Shown here one piece after another: positions 1 through 12,638 of a DNA stretch of 64,000 bases (within the stretch, counting starts at the first letter, position 1; every line of letters starts with the position of its first letter). The notes under the pieces are model-generated. The model saw only the letters and a program-made list of their open reading frames with translations, was not told the DNA's origin and did not search any database. The stretch is from Spisula solida. Its lineage: Eukaryota; Mollusca; Bivalvia; Venerida; Mactridae. A program made the position numbers and the translations under genes. The DNA is taken from positions 51,114,734 through 51,178,733 of the forward strand of contig OX365946.1 of NCBI GenBank assembly GCA_947247005.1, in the 5' to 3' direction.

Positions 1-857
1 TGAACATAATTCAATACATAACCATTATATATAGAAATATCTGTTCAGCATTACTATAAATGTGTTTCCGTGGTGATTCAATATAGTTATTGTGATTGCC
101 TTGAGAGTAGATAGCATCTAGGAGCATTAGGAAATCCAATCTTCTTGAATAAATATGCGATCAGTGAAACACGCCAAGGCTTCGTTCACATTCTACGGAA
201 CAGAGTGTTTGTTTTTCCACACTTTTAAGAGAACATAATTAATTGGATTTACATGTTTGTTTCGGTTGACCAGTCAATACAGACCTATTCAACAACTTAT
301 CTATAAGACGCCACTATCTCAAATATTTGTCATTTCCCGTGTAGTTATTTTTTTCTCAGTCATAGATATTTTTCATAACGATCCGTAATGAGAACTATGT
401 AATAACGATGGAGCAATTAGAAAACAAATGAAATCAAGTTGGTCATTACAAATCTCTCCCCGAAGAACATTTTGCCATGATCGATGTCAGTCAATAAACG
501 GAATGTCGTTGTTTATATTTAATTTAGTAAATGTGGTTTTAAGATTTCTGTATTGGTCTTTCTTCTTTCGTTCTTTGTCCTCATTTGTTTTAACATGCAT
601 GATGACTGCTGTGCACGGATAGATGATACACTCCACTTGTCCAATGGCATCTGGCGTCCTACGTTCTGCGACGAATATGAAGACATTGCCTACAATCGAA
701 TTTGGCGACCACGGACTCATGTCTTCGCCTTCTAACATCAATGAAATTGGTTCTATGTTTCGCACTTAGTATAAGTACATGCTCTCACATAAAAGAAAAC
801 CTGCCGATTTATTCCATTCGCGACCTATGTTTTATAGTTTTGTTACATCAAATAATG
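1..857. other. gene-free sequence before the array
   Basis: AT-rich, non-repetitive at the scale visible here. The short open frames on both strands have no recognisable domain and no consistent splice signals. I see no gene, RNA or named repeat in it. Confidence 0.5.
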
Positions 858-1300
858 TGTGGGCATATAGATTTACCATTGTCCGTCCGTTCGTCCGTCC
901 GTCGGTCCGTCCGTCCGTCCGTCCGTCCTCTCAAATTGTTGTGTCATCTGTAACTTGAAAAGTAATTGTGTTAGGTTTTTTAAGCTTCATGGAAATATTA
1001 GTCGGCATGAGTTGTTGTATATATATTTTTATTCTTAATTCTGTAGCAACAGAATAATTGCTCTTGGAATGATGCAATTTGTAATGATGTAACTTGAAAT
1101 TTAATTGTGCTGATAGGAATATTAGTCAGCACGAGTTGTTTGTTATGCACCTGTGTTCTTAAATTCAGATCCGACCAGTATTTCCCTTGGAATGATGGAA
1201 TTTGATGAAGTTTGGCTTGTGTGGTCTATATTGTGAAAAGTAGTTATGCAACAGTCATTAACTTTCATAGGAATGATAGTCAGCATTTGTTATCACCGGT
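858..1300 (+). mobile_element. pearl-like repeat: (GTCC)n microsatellite plus tandem core
   Basis: A 'GGGCATATAGATTTACC' lead-in runs into an imperfect (GTCC)n tract at about 881-928. It is followed by three degenerate direct repeats, each marked by 'ATTAGTC(A/G)GCA' and 'TTGGAATGATG' (markers near 1001, 1125 and 1279, spacing about 125-155). A tetranucleotide tract followed by a tandem core is the layout described for bivalve pearl/CvA-type non-autonomous elements. Family assignment rests on layout, not on a database match. Confidence 0.6.
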
Positions 1301-1884
1301 TCCCTTTTCCCTCATCATCATTTAATGATACAGACTTAAGTAGAATACTTTAACAATTTACTTAATCGCAATATAATTATAGACACTTTGAATATTTCCT
1401 AATTATCTTAATGCGTTGAAAAACTGATCTAGCAGCAGTGTTTAAATCTTGAGTGCCATAGAGACATACAGTACTAAGCACGAGTACATGATGTAGTGAC
1501 TTTTAGTTGAAAATAGCCTGCATATCGTCTGCATGTACTCGCCACACTCTGGACTGATGACGTATCTTCAGGGCAATACGGAAAAAAAGGTTGACAATCG
1601 GTGCACAACACTACCGCTAATTGCTTCCGATTTGATCGAGCCCGGATGAAATTTATCCGAAATTCGATGCATTGTTCGTCAGGGGTTCTGTTCGTAGCAT
1701 TCACAACCAGTTCAAGGAAATGAGTTCATTCAGTTGTGGGTTTAACTTTAGATGGAACATTTCCCAGATAATTCAGGTCTGCGAAAGCCATATAGTCTAT
1801 TTCAGACGCACCCCATATATTATCTTTAACACCTTTCTTTTGTTCCCAGATATATCCTCTTTTAACAGAAAGAAACAAGGACAC

Positions 1885-2119
1885 TATACAAGGTATAAAT
1901 CCCGATACACCGCTTTTCAGTTCCGTGAGAGAATTGTTCTATTTTCATGATGTATTATGGCTCTGACGGAACTGAAAACCTATGTAATATTTAGGGTACA
2001 TGAAATCTGAGTTCCGTCCGAGCGCTGCATTGGTTTTCAGTGCCGTCAGAGCCATATGAAAATAGAACAATTCTCCTACGGAACTGAGAAGCGGTGTATC
2101 AGGATTCATACCGTGATAT
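1885..2119. mobile_element. fold-back MITE-like element
   Basis: An inverted repeat with arms of about 80 bp: 1891-1980 pairs with 2033-2112 ('GATACACCGCTT', 'CAGTTCCGT', 'GAATTGTTCTATTTTCAT', 'GGCTCTGACGG' read inward on both sides). A short unpaired spacer lies between. The corresponding part of unit 5 (about 46730-46820) lacks it, so it inserted into unit 1 after duplication or was lost from unit 5. No coding capacity; a non-autonomous DNA element is the likeliest identity. Confidence 0.75.
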
Positions 2120-2660
2120 ATTAAGAAGAGAAATGTTGTCCAACATTAACCATGTACCAGGAACTTAATTAAGGTGCCACATTTTATCTGAAAGTACCAA
2201 TGCTATATTACGTACGCGAGATAATCAAACAGATGCGCCGATTCATTTGCTCTTATACGAGCTCTTGTACTGTAAAAAGACGAGTCATCGCGTTTAATTG
2301 GCATAGTGTCTTGTGCCAATACCTTTTCTGTTAGAGAAAGTCAAATAAAAGTAACATTTCAGTACCATTATAATTGTATTTTGTCCATATACTTTTTTAC
2401 CACTAGCAAAAAATAAACGTTTTAATTATTGCAATATTACGTAATGTATTGTGAAGTATGCTTGTACACATTTTCGTTTTTACATTTTCTATATTAGTTG
2501 ATGATGTACATGACACACTATTTTTACATTATATTTGAAGTTTGAGAAAGGTAATCCGAAATGAATATTTTTATTAGATGTGTTGCCTTTCCTAATGTTG
2601 GGACCTAGGTCTTTACCCTAGACAAACCAGTGGCGAACTTGGTTGTGTGTTGGGCATTAT

Positions 2661-2731
2661 TGTGTCTTGTATGTTTTTATTTTTCTGTGCTCGACTGGTT
2701 AAGTTGAGTGCTGCATTCCCTGTCCAACTTA
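2661..2731 (-). repeat. fragment of dispersed repeat family F
   Basis: Contains 'GTTGAGTGCTGCATTCCCTG' and the preceding 'TTTCTGTGCTCGACTGGTTAA'-type segment, the reverse complement of the start of the copy at 3961-4420. Confidence 0.6.
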
Positions 2732-3960
2732 ATTATATCCTTTTTGACCTACATCTTACATTTGTTTATAGAAGACATCATGACCAAGTTCCTTCAAAAG
2801 TATGTAAAACCGCGATCTCCAGAGTAATAAACAATCAAATTATTAACGACTGAAGGGGGATATGATTTATCAAAATATTTTCTTACCTTAAGCACAAAAT
2901 GCTTAAGTGAGATAAACGGACAGTATTTGATATAGTAAGTGGATAAAACAGCGTGCATGGTTTTCAAACAAATGTAAATAAACTAAATGAACTCAACCCA
3001 CCTATAACGTTGGAGGTTCGTGCGTGATGTTCATCCATATATAAATTAACTAAATGAACTCGACCCAACTGTAACATTGAACGTACTAAATAACAGTAAA
3101 TAAGTTATTAAAACGTCTATAAAAGTGATAAGTTTAGAATCGAAATAAAAACTATGTTCTTGTATTTTGTCGGAGTGAAACACAGGCACTCGTTCGGATA
3201 ATTAAATATATTTAAATTAAATTAATTGTTTCCGCATCCGTGCTACGCACTCGTGATTTTATTTTTCCACGTCCGAACTCCTTTATTTCTGAAGTAATGT
3301 AAACTTTCCTGCATTAGTAGCATTTGACAAAACTCAGTTAAAGTTATATTAGAGCTCCTGATTCGTCTTTACATTAACTGGGAGTGAAAGGTTATTATCA
3401 TCTTAATCTGATTTGTCGATATTTGTCTGTTAATAAGAAATTATTCTGATAGAAATTGTCTGAAAAGTAACGAGGGAAGCAGTGAAATATTTGAGAAAGT
3501 CACCCGGGCTTTATAAACGTCACATCGTGCATTAATCAACATCCCAATATTTATGCGGTAGCATTTATTATACATGTAATATGTCATTTTTTCCTTCTGA
3601 TTCGAAAACTATAACTGTCGCGGTTTTGTTCATGACACAATCATCTGACCGTTCTCTGGCGGATTCTACTCAATTCAACAACGTCTTTTATATTCCTCAT
3701 CCAGTTTTGAAAATTGCAGTATCCGATTGATGGCATTGGTTAGACCTTTATTCTGTAACTAATTCCAAGTTTAATGAATTAAGGGGGGAAGTCGCTATAA
3801 AATTTATGTGATATGAAAGGGTTTCTAAAGTTGCATTTGATTAATGTGTTCAAACTTACTATACATGTATTCCTTTTTAAAATATCTGCGGAAATCTTTA
3901 AGCGTTGCATGTACGTACAATTAGCATTATAAGTGGAGTACATTTGAAAACAGATTATAT

Positions 3961-4420
3961 TAAGTCACACAGGGAAGGCAGCACTCAACTTAAGAAGCCG
4001 AGCACAGAAAACATTAAAAACACACAAAGCACACCTGAAAACAGATCATCCCGTCCCGAAAGTCTGCCACCTCAGTCAGTCAAACTAAAACGGAACGAGA
4101 ACCAGGTGACGGGAAAATAACAACCGGACACCACACACCACAAGGACAATCTATATAGTGTACATGCAATTTTGAAAGGTACGAAGCAGCATTGTGCTTG
4201 ACAGCGAAATTGCAGAATGGCACATACAAAATGAACAAAGTTTAACAAAAAGGCACAATGGCGAAATATTTTAGTAGTTTTACTTTAAAGTGGACAATAC
4301 ATACATAGAGGAAGGTTGACTAAAGGGCTTCCGCCTTGGTACGGGCAGCGACAAATGTCACTGGGGGCTTAAACGTTTTACAGTGCACCAAACCTCACAT
4401 TTACCCAATAGACATATACA
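3961..4420 (+). repeat. dispersed repeat family F, plus orientation
   Basis: Starts 'AAGTCACACAGGGAAGGCAG' followed by 'CACTCAAC', and ends in a segment with 'GTTTTACAGTGCACCAAACC' and 'ATTTACCCAATAGAC'. Both the head and the tail recur in opposite orientation at 7250-8277. Heads or fragments also recur at 2661, 13364, 19314, 27205, 51085 and near 63955. No open frame of note; probably a non-autonomous element whose type I cannot settle. Confidence 0.55.
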
Positions 4421-4560
4421 CAGTCGTACATTTTTAATAACAGTTCACAAGGCGGGCTAGACAGCATTGTATTCGTAAACCTTTGATGCTGCTTCAGCAT
4501 GTAATCATGTATCTATCAATAACATCTCACTTTGCAGAGATATACGAAGCACATCTCAAA

Positions 4561-4745
4561 AGAAATAAGTAAAGAATCAGAACATACAAAAGAAATAAGA
4601 AAATAACCAGAACATACAAACAAAATATGTAAAGAACCAGAACATACAACAGAAATAAGTAAGACATCAGAACATGCAAACGATATAAAAAATACGAAAA
4701 TAACAAGCACATACAAAATATATAAGAAAAGACCCAGTACATATA
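4561..4745. repeat. 30-bp minisatellite
   Basis: Four well-kept 30-bp units ending 'CAGAACATACAA' (marker at 4581, 4611, 4641, 4671), then two degenerate units to about 4745. Because the period is a multiple of three, the minus strand stays open in two frames and gives hydrophobic repeats that are artefacts. Diverged counterparts are at about 22300-22400 (unit 2) and 32830-32940 (unit 3). Confidence 0.8.
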
Positions 4746-7249
4746 AAATGAAATAACTTTAAACAAAAGTTGTCAACCCTTCTCCAAATGTGACAGGACA
4801 ATCCATGACTGCTGCCTCTGTAGCAAGATCACTTGGCAAAAACAGTATTAGCTTACTTTACGAAGCAGTTTATACGATTATACGAAACTTTAAAGTAGCA
4901 GCATAATTATGAAAATGGTCCTACGTACATGTATACCGAATTAATGGATTCATACTTTGGTATTTAAAACATTGTAATAAGTACGAATTCTTAATTATAC
5001 TATATAGTGTCATGTAGAATAAAATATGAAGGTTGGTTCATTTGGTTAGTTCACCATGCTATATGCACTCGGTCGTTACATTGTGCTTGGTTTGTAAATG
5101 TGTTACTAGTAAAGTACACAGTACATGTATTACGATATACGCGATCAGTTGACTTTCACTGGGACAACCAAACGTATGTGTGTCCTTTGGAGACTGTTGA
5201 ATTATTGATTCATGACCGCAAGCAGTTACTGAACTACCAGTTTACATGACCGCAGTCGTTAACAACCTTAGCTCAATATGAACAACTCATAATATCATCC
5301 AAGCCGAAGAAAACGGGCCCGAGGTATTTTTACAGATAACAGGGCAACGTGTATGGTAGTCTTCAATGAAACATCAATATATAGGACAAGTGTTTTGCTT
5401 TTGATATAATTAAGGTTGCCTCCAAATACCGAAGTTATAATTCCGTTACCATAGTTCGGTCACCATGTACCTATTAATAAGCTGTACCTTTACTAGTCAC
5501 TCATACAATCAGTTCCGTGTAGATAACATATTTACAGAGACTCACACGCAGTTAATGCCTTCACACTTTAAGTCATGCGATTAACATTTGTTTTTGCAGT
5601 TTTAATATCCTTATTAGAATGAACAATTTCTTAAAGATTTTCCAACACACTCATTCTTATAATGCTATTCGGGATAGGCAATTGTTTCTAGGTTATTGGG
5701 GAGTAGACTGTACCTTTCAATATTTATTGATTGATAATATTCGCTTGAATGAAATGGTGTTTTCTCTGAAGGTGAAAGAAACATGATAATAAACAGATAC
5801 ATTTACACCATTAACTGATATCAGGATTATAATCGTCCTATGGAGTTCAACATTTACAGAAGACTGGTGATGACATTTATATCCCTACTTCAAGCTAAGA
5901 ATTGTTATTCATACAATATTTCTAATTTTACCATTTGGCTACATTCCAGACTTGTCTTACATACTTTTAGATTATCACATTCACCATGCCTTTAGGTACG
6001 TTGGTTTACAGAATTAGAATCTCAGACAGTAATAAACTGTAGTTCCTGAATTATGACCTTCTGTTGTGTTTTCTGATGTTGATTTGTCGTATTTAATCTG
6101 TGTAAACATTATAATATTGTTTCAACCAGAAAAAACGTACATGCACCACACACAGAGGAATCCTAAAAGTACAATGAGATACGTGGACTATCTGAGTCAT
6201 ACGAATGCGCTACAGTATTCAATTATCACTACAACAGGTGTTATTACTTGCTTACCTGCAGGGTATATTGGATAGCTCAAAGTGAAAAGTCCATGGAGAA
6301 GCACGTGACCTGTTCTCGATGGTTTAAGATTTCAAAAATAAATCCTAACAAGAAGCATTTTGTAAGAATGTCGCGAACCAGACTAATTAAACCGGTCGTT
6401 ACTGGATTTCAAATTTTTCTTGAACCAAAAATAGGTTCGTTCTATTGTTAATGTGTCCGGATTACGAAATTTCGATTGTTAACCATCACCTGGTCGGTAT
6501 TTGTTACGCAACCGATAATTTTTTTAAGCAAAAAGATAGCTGACGTATGTCCGCCCGGGCAAGCCGAAATTCTTAGAAGAACTACAAAATAATCCTCAAA
6601 ACCCGTCACTAAGATCAAAATGTACACATAACTCGATTAAAAGAGTATAAAACAAGAGTTTAGATCGTTTTATCATTCCATGCATTCTTCGCTAACGTTT
6701 CGTACTCAACACTGCCGTACGAATTCCCACCGTTCGTCCTGAATATTTATTTCGTACTCAACATAATTCGTACCCGACACTTCGCTCCGTAAATTATTTT
6801 TCCGATTTTTTAGGATAATTGGGTAAAATTAAAGCCGGGTGTTTCTCTTGATAAAATTAACAACCTTATACATTTTAATTTGGCCTCCAGAGCCATATTA
6901 GGAGAATTACCATTTAGTGTTAATGTCTATTCAGAGTCTTAAAATTTTAAATGTGTCTGGTCTATGGTCATGGAATTATCGGAATTGGTTTATGAACTTT
7001 GTTATTGTTGAACCCTTAAAACATGTCTTATGATTATACCTCGGTACATCATTTGCCCGCAGAAACTATTTGAATTGTTGATGCCTGTCTGTTTCATTGT
7101 CTTGTCGTACCCGTAAATGTTTTGCTCTCTGGTTGCTCTGACTTCTGATAGGTCATTGAGTACTTGTGCAACTCGTTAGGCTTTGTTTATATAATGTTTC
7201 ATGTTTTATATTCCTTTATTACCTGTCCCTTTGACCGTTTTGTTAGAGG

Positions 7250-8277
7250 TCATTACATGGCGGGAAACTTTTATCTACACTGTCATGTTTTATAAGGTTG
7301 TCCGACTATTGGGTAAATGAAAGGTTTGGTGCACTGTAAAACATTTAAGTCATTTGCTGTGCCTTTTCGTTATAAAGTCATGTTCTTGTGTTGGGTTTTT
7401 TATGTTTGGCGTGGTCTGCACCTTTTTGTGTAACGTAGTGAATGGAGTGTGCCGTTTTGTTTGCATGTGTCCTTTCGTTTTCTTCTGTCCGAATTAATGT
7501 GGTTTTCGTTTAAATTATGAAAATGTGGCTGGATTTTGTTAGCTCCAATTCCGTTTATTGTTGACTTTCTCAATCTATAATAATGAACAATATGTCATAA
7601 TGTCTCAGTACTCGTCATTTTGACCGGGGCCAATTCTATGGAGCTATGGTTTATATTCTTCGCATTCACTATGTGTCCCCTATCTGATTCGTTCGCGCTA
7701 TTTGTACCCTATGAGGTTCGTTCATGAGTCAATATGCGCGGGTGCAGGGATTTAAAATTAACTGTTATTCTTAACTTTTAAGACTTCAGACAGCTAAAAC
7801 TTTTTGCTGTTGAAACGTGGTTATTCTATCAGGGAATACTAATTGTTTAAAGTAGGTTATTCGGATGGGGGCTTCAGCTTATTTGAGCTGGCGTTCTACA
7901 GTTGCGCTCGGCTTGTTTAAGCGGCCCATCTGGCTAAGGCATTAAACTTGTTGAAACTGTGTCATCCGCTGGGGCGTTCAGTTGTTTATTGCTTAAACTA
8001 GGGCATTTAGCAGAAACATTGACATTCAGCTTTTTATTACTGTTATTTTCAACCTTTTAGGACTAAGTATTTCTGCCGTTTTACTGATGGAACTGGGTCA
8101 TTCAACTTGGGCATTTAGCTTTTCGATTGCTGAAACTAGATAATTCAGCTTTTCGACAGCTTGGACTGGGCGGATCGTTAACTTGTTCAGTTGGGCAGTG
8201 TGCCTTGTATGTTTTTTTTGTTTTTGTTTTCTGTGTTCGGTTTGTTACGTTGAGTGCTGCCTTCCCTGTCTGACTTC
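7250..8277 (-). repeat. dispersed repeat family F, minus orientation, with degenerate tandem core
   Basis: Reverse complement of the family copied at 3961-4420: the head 'GAGTGCTGCCTTCCCTGTC' is at 8251-8270 and the tail with 'GGTTTGGTGCACTGTAAAAC' is near 7323-7345. Between them, about 7860-8200 holds irregular units around 'GCATTCAGCTTTT', 'GAAACT' and 'GGTCATTCA' spaced roughly 25-60 bases, a decayed short-period tandem array. No gene seen. Confidence 0.55.
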
Positions 8278-8504
8278 ATATCATCTTTTTTAAGTGCCGT
8301 GTGACAAATGTATACAGTACTTCATTCTGTGTTGTTAGCATTCATAATTATACACGACATAACATATTAGTATACCATTCATTGCGGGGTGAGTATATAC
8401 TATTATGCTTGCTTGAAATAACATTTTCAAGGGATATGGACGGTTCGTTCCATGTCTGACTCGTTCGCGATGTCCGTACATATCTTGATATATAATGCTT
8501 GTTA

Positions 8505-8700
8505 AAGCTTGTGTGACTATCGCAGGATAATCTTACGGTCACCTACGGACCCATTGCGAGCTCTAAACGTTTGCATATCGTATAGGGTCCGTAAGAGCTG
8601 TGACCAGGCCATAAATAAACCGTTAGAATTCTGAACTTGAAGACTCGTACGAGTTTTTAAAAATCGTACGGACATGGTAAATTTGTAAGATCTTTGTGAC
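8505..8700 (+). repeat. partial copy of dispersed repeat E
   Basis: Carries 'ACTATCGCAGGATAATCTTA', 'GTCACCTACG', 'AGGGTCCGTA(A/C)GAGCTGTGACC' split across 8518-8610, and 'ACTCGTACG', all shared with 25322-25735 and 35718-36130. It sits at the matching place in unit 1. Confidence 0.6.
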
Positions 8701-9299
8701 CGTATACTTTATTGTTATGATTTATAGCTTTCGCTATAGTTAAACATACTGTCGATTACACTTAGCTTGATGTATTGTTTTCAATAACACTAGGTATGAT
8801 TAGGAGTCATTAATGTACAATCCATGTAAACATTACTTTCTTTTATGTCACACTTCCATGGAATCACCCGTTTGATATTTTATTTTAACATTTACCCTTT
8901 TTATAGCTATAAAGATGGGGAGTTTATTGGGCTGAACACAGACACTTTTCTGGTTTCCCCTCGCTACCAATACATCCGTGCCAAAAGTATTATTACATTG
9001 GGTGGTGGCTTCAGTTCGATGACTTCCGTTCAGAATGCGTTATCATGATAAAACCGCAGTATTTGTACTTTGTGTGAAGGGCTTTTAAAATGATCCAATG
9101 TGGGACTGTCGGCCGCGGTAATGTCAAAATATCATATAATTACCGAACAACTATAAAAGTACCAAATAAAGTTGCTCCGACTCTTTCGTTAAAACAAATA
9201 TTTGGTTTCATTTGGGGCTATAAAAACAAGGGAAAATTGTTAAACTATTATGTCCAATTGGCAGCTCAATAGTCAGAAATGTTAAAAGTCGTATCCTGT

Positions 9300-9622
9300 T
9301 CTGATCTCAAAACCAATAGGGACCATCTACCAAAATGAAACACAGGACCACGCCTGTAGATATTGATCGGAAACCATTTGATATATTTATTCATGTTTAA
9401 GGTAATAGTGACCAACTGAGCTCAAATCAATAGATCTCATGTACTGTTGATGTTAATCGGATACCATTTGGTATATTTATTCATGTCCAAGTTCACAATG
9501 ATCTTGACTTGTGACCTATTGACCTCAAAATCAATACGGGTCATTAGCCTCCTTGTAAAGTTTGAAAATCTTAAACCTAACCCGTCTTGAATTTTTGATC
9601 GGAAACCATTTTATTCAATATA
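9300..9622 (+). repeat. bivalve-type 'GACCTCAAAATCAAT' tandem repeat
   Basis: Repeated blocks 'GATCGGAAACCATTT', 'GATATATTTATTCATG' and 'GACCTCAAAATCAAT', about 100-120 bases apart. The array is cut by the LINE insertion at 9628 and resumes at 11150-11260. A related array is at about 56490-56760 in unit 5. Confidence 0.6.
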
Positions 9623-9627
9623 TTCAT
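9623..9627. repeat. putative target-site duplication, left copy (TTCAT)
   Basis: Matches TTCAT at 11145-11149. It is only five bases, so chance cannot be excluded, but the restored target agrees with neighbouring repeat units. Confidence 0.5.
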
Positions 9628-11144
9628 TATAATAATAATAATAATAATAAAGACTTTATTTACCGAAGGTGAAAACACATTAAGTTACATACATAATATA
9701 TACACTTATTTCCAATGCGGCCTTCGTTGAAATAACATTTTAACAAGAATAAAACAAAAGCAAAACAAAAACATACATATATACATTTCCGACAAACACT
9801 CACTTGAATTATATTACTACGACTCACATTCATGCATAATAACATACATTAACAATGAACTATTCGTTTGATGAAGAGACTAAATAAAAATATACAATGT
9901 ACAAACAATACATAGTTTTACGAGTCTCAATTATTTTGTCTTTCTAGGAGCAATTTCTTATATTTGGTTTTAAATGTTTTTAAAGAATTGCTTTGTCTGA
10001 TGTTGTGTGGAGTATTATTCCATATTTGAGATCCTTTAAATGCAAATGTGTCCTTTAAATAGTTTGTCCTTGGTCTCGGTTGAACAAGATCATTCCGTTC
10101 AATCGAGCGCAAATTGTACGTATTGTTAGATGAAAAAGTTACAAATTCAGACATATATTTAGGTACTAAACCATGTCGACATTTAAAAACAAGTAGCCCA
10201 ATATGATATGCACATCTGTTCTCAAAATTTAGCCACTGTAAATTATTAAACATGACGTTTGTATTTGTTCGAACAGGTTTTCTTAAAATAATTCTGGCTG
10301 CTCGTTTTTGAATTTTTGTGATTCTGTTGATTTCTATTTTAGATCTAGTTCCCTTTCCCCATATAGTACAACCATAATCAAATGTTGGCATAATATAAGA
10401 ATTATAAAACATTTGTTGCATCTCATCAGTTAAATAGTACCGTATTTGTTTCAATAAAGCTATTTTAGAGTTAAGTTTCTTTGAGACACTGTTTATCTGA
10501 TATTTCCACGATAGTGTGTCGTCAATATATATACCAAGCACTTTTTGGGTTTCTACATTTTTAATTTGCATATTATTTACGTACAATTTCATTTCCTTTG
10601 CCTTTTTTAATTTATTGTAAGAACTAAGTACCATGCATTTAGTTTTAGACGGATTTAAAGCCATGTTATTAATATCACACCATTTGTTGATATTATTCAA
10701 GTTTAGTTGAATATTAAGTTCTATATCTTCAATATTGTGATGTGAGCTAAAAAGGGTTGAATCATCTGCATATAGGTCAATATTAGCCATCGTTGTTTTC
10801 AATCCGATGTCATTGATGTAAATTAAGAAAAGAAGAGGTCCAAGAATAGACCCTTGAGGAACACCCGATTTTGTATTTAAAGTTTCGGAATAACAATTAT
10901 TTACCTTAATACATTGTTTCCTGTTACTTAGGTATGACTCAAAAAGCCTTACGGTACTTTCAGAAAAATGGTATAATTTTAGTTTATATATTAATATGTC
11001 ATGATCTACAAGATCAAACGCCTTACTCAAATCTAGAAACACCGCTCCAACATATTTTTCCGAGTCTATGTCCTTCAACCAAGTATCTATTAAACGTATA
11101 AGTGCCGTTTGACAAGAGTGTTTCTTCCTAAAACCAGATTGCGT
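9628..11144 (-). mobile_element. 5'-truncated non-LTR retrotransposon (Jockey/CR1-L2 group)
   Basis: Reading on the minus strand, the insertion starts inside the RT domain at about 11144 and ends with 'AATAAAGTC' followed by a (TTA)n tail at 9628-9650. The pentamer TTCAT occurs directly outside both ends (9623-9627 and 11145-11149), consistent with a short target-site duplication. Rejoining the flanks restores the host repeat, which continues 'TTCATGGTTAAGGTCATGG'. About 300 bases of 3' UTR (9650-9926) follow the frame. Unit 5 lacks it, so insertion post-dates duplication or was confined to this copy. Classification rests on RT motifs only. Confidence 0.85.
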
Positions 11145-11201
11145 TTCATGGTTAAGGTCATGGTGATATTGACCTTCGACCGCAAAATCAATAGAGGTCA
11201 T
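9927..11201 (-). pseudogene. reverse transcriptase fragment of a LINE
   Basis: A 424-codon open frame encoding most of an RT palm/thumb and the C-terminal region. Visible landmarks are QSGF (about residue 21), motif A FLDLSKAFD (55-63, catalytic Asp at 57 or 63 depending on alignment), GVPQGSILGPLLF (113-125), the catalytic YADD box (144-147), and a C-terminal PRPRTNYLKDTFAFKG block. Roughly the first 18 residues are read from host flanking repeat, not from the element. The apurinic endonuclease domain, ORF1 and fingers are missing, so the copy cannot move on its own. The frame has no internal stop, which suggests a fairly recent insertion. The clade (CR1, L2 or Jockey-like) cannot be fixed without a tree. 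Confidence 0.9.
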
Positions 11202-12104
11202 TTCTATTGTTGACCAACTTCAACGTTTGTAGATCATGGGCCGAAGCGGTTTCTAGTTGTTGATAAGTTTATGTACGCATGACGGAAATGTAAATTGCAT
11301 TCTTAAAATTTGGTTTCAGCTGCTAGTCCTTCATTTTTACACAGGCGTATTAAACTAACTATTTGTAGCGTACAATTACAGTCTATCAAGACATGTTGCC
11401 GTGAATGTTGACGGGACCAAAAACTTTATGTGACATACGTAATTATCAATGTATTTACTCAAGAACAGTACGGTGCCATTCATAAAACATCGATGTCGGT
11501 CTTTATTTAATTTCCGATCACGAAAGTACCGATCTAGTAACGTTTGTTGACTTCGTGTATTCACCCGACATGTCAAGCATGAATTATCAGTTAATATATC
11601 ACGATTGACATTTCCCCAGAGAATGTTAGATATATTTATTAAAAAAACTTCCTATTGCTTAATAGCGTGAGAGATTAGTTGACTTCTGTATTAATGCGGT
11701 CAATGTCACTATTAATAATTATAAAAAATAAATAACATACTTATAGCCAAGTAGTAATGCTAAAACTTGGACGGATAGGAAAGCGACTTGCATCTGATCA
11801 AATATCGAAAATCTGGTTTCGTTGCGTTGGGCGTTCTTTCGCTTATCAGTTGTGGTAATTTAAGAATTGAACGTTCGTAAATGTTCAGGCGGTTAAGAAA
11901 TATTCCGGTGTTTGTGTCTTTACTCCAATGAGTTATTATTTAAACATCATTTTAATATTGAGTCGTAACAAAACTCCTGTGCTCATTTACAAATCATCTC
12001 TTTTATGGCTTACGGGGGACGCAACCTGTTCTAGATCATAACGATGGTCATTTAATGTCTTTGTCGCAGTACAATTACTTAATTTGGTTATTTTCTCGTT
12101 TCAG

Positions 12105-12638
12105 CTTTACCGCCGGAAGTATATTCTATATGGGAAGCATACCCTTGGCGCTTTGGCGAAGCATTCTGTATCCTTAAATCCTTCATTATGGAGATGACGT
12201 CATATTCATCAGTGCTAACAATAACTGGATTTACAATAGAACGTTACATTGCTATATGTCAACCAATCAGTGTTCATAGATGTTGCCGAGTGTCACGTGC
12301 CACCCGATGTATTGTTGCTATATGGACTGTGTCAATATTCAGTGCCTTGCCATATCCTATTCACACAAGAACGTTTCATTATTTACATAATCCAGTGACG
12401 GGTGAACCTATTCCGGACTCTTTAGTCTGCAACATTCCACTATCATGGACTAAACGAATGATCATTGTATTCCAAATGTCGACATTCATCTACTTCATAG
12501 TACCAATGATTATTATAACCTTATTTTACATATTAATCGGAGTAAAACTTCGGGAGAGTGAAATATCAGCACATGGTTCCCCACAGTATGGTAAGGCAAC
12601 TGCTACCAGGGCAAGAAGAGCTATTCTCAAAATGCTTG
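12105..12638 (+). CDS. GPCR exon: TM3-TM5 and third intracellular loop
   Basis: The acceptor is a pyrimidine-rich tract ending 'TTCTCGTTTCAG' at 12104; the donor is G|GTAAGT at 12639. The exon ends one base into a codon. Two bases (CT) precede the first full Leu codon at 12107. In-frame extension upstream meets TAA at 12080-12082, so the exon does not run further left. It encodes the end of ECL1, TM3, TM4, ECL2, TM5 and most of ICL3 with an Arg-rich stretch (TRARRAILKML) before TM6. Confidence 0.88.

Noticed and set aside
4516..4766. Hydrophobic minus-strand frames that look like membrane proteins
   Set aside because: Product of the 30-bp minisatellite read in two frames; same artefact as above.
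3961..8277. Inverted family F copies as possible ends of one 4.3-kb transposon
   Set aside because: The DNA between them belongs to the segmental unit (5000-6130 matches 52490-53660), so the two copies inserted separately.
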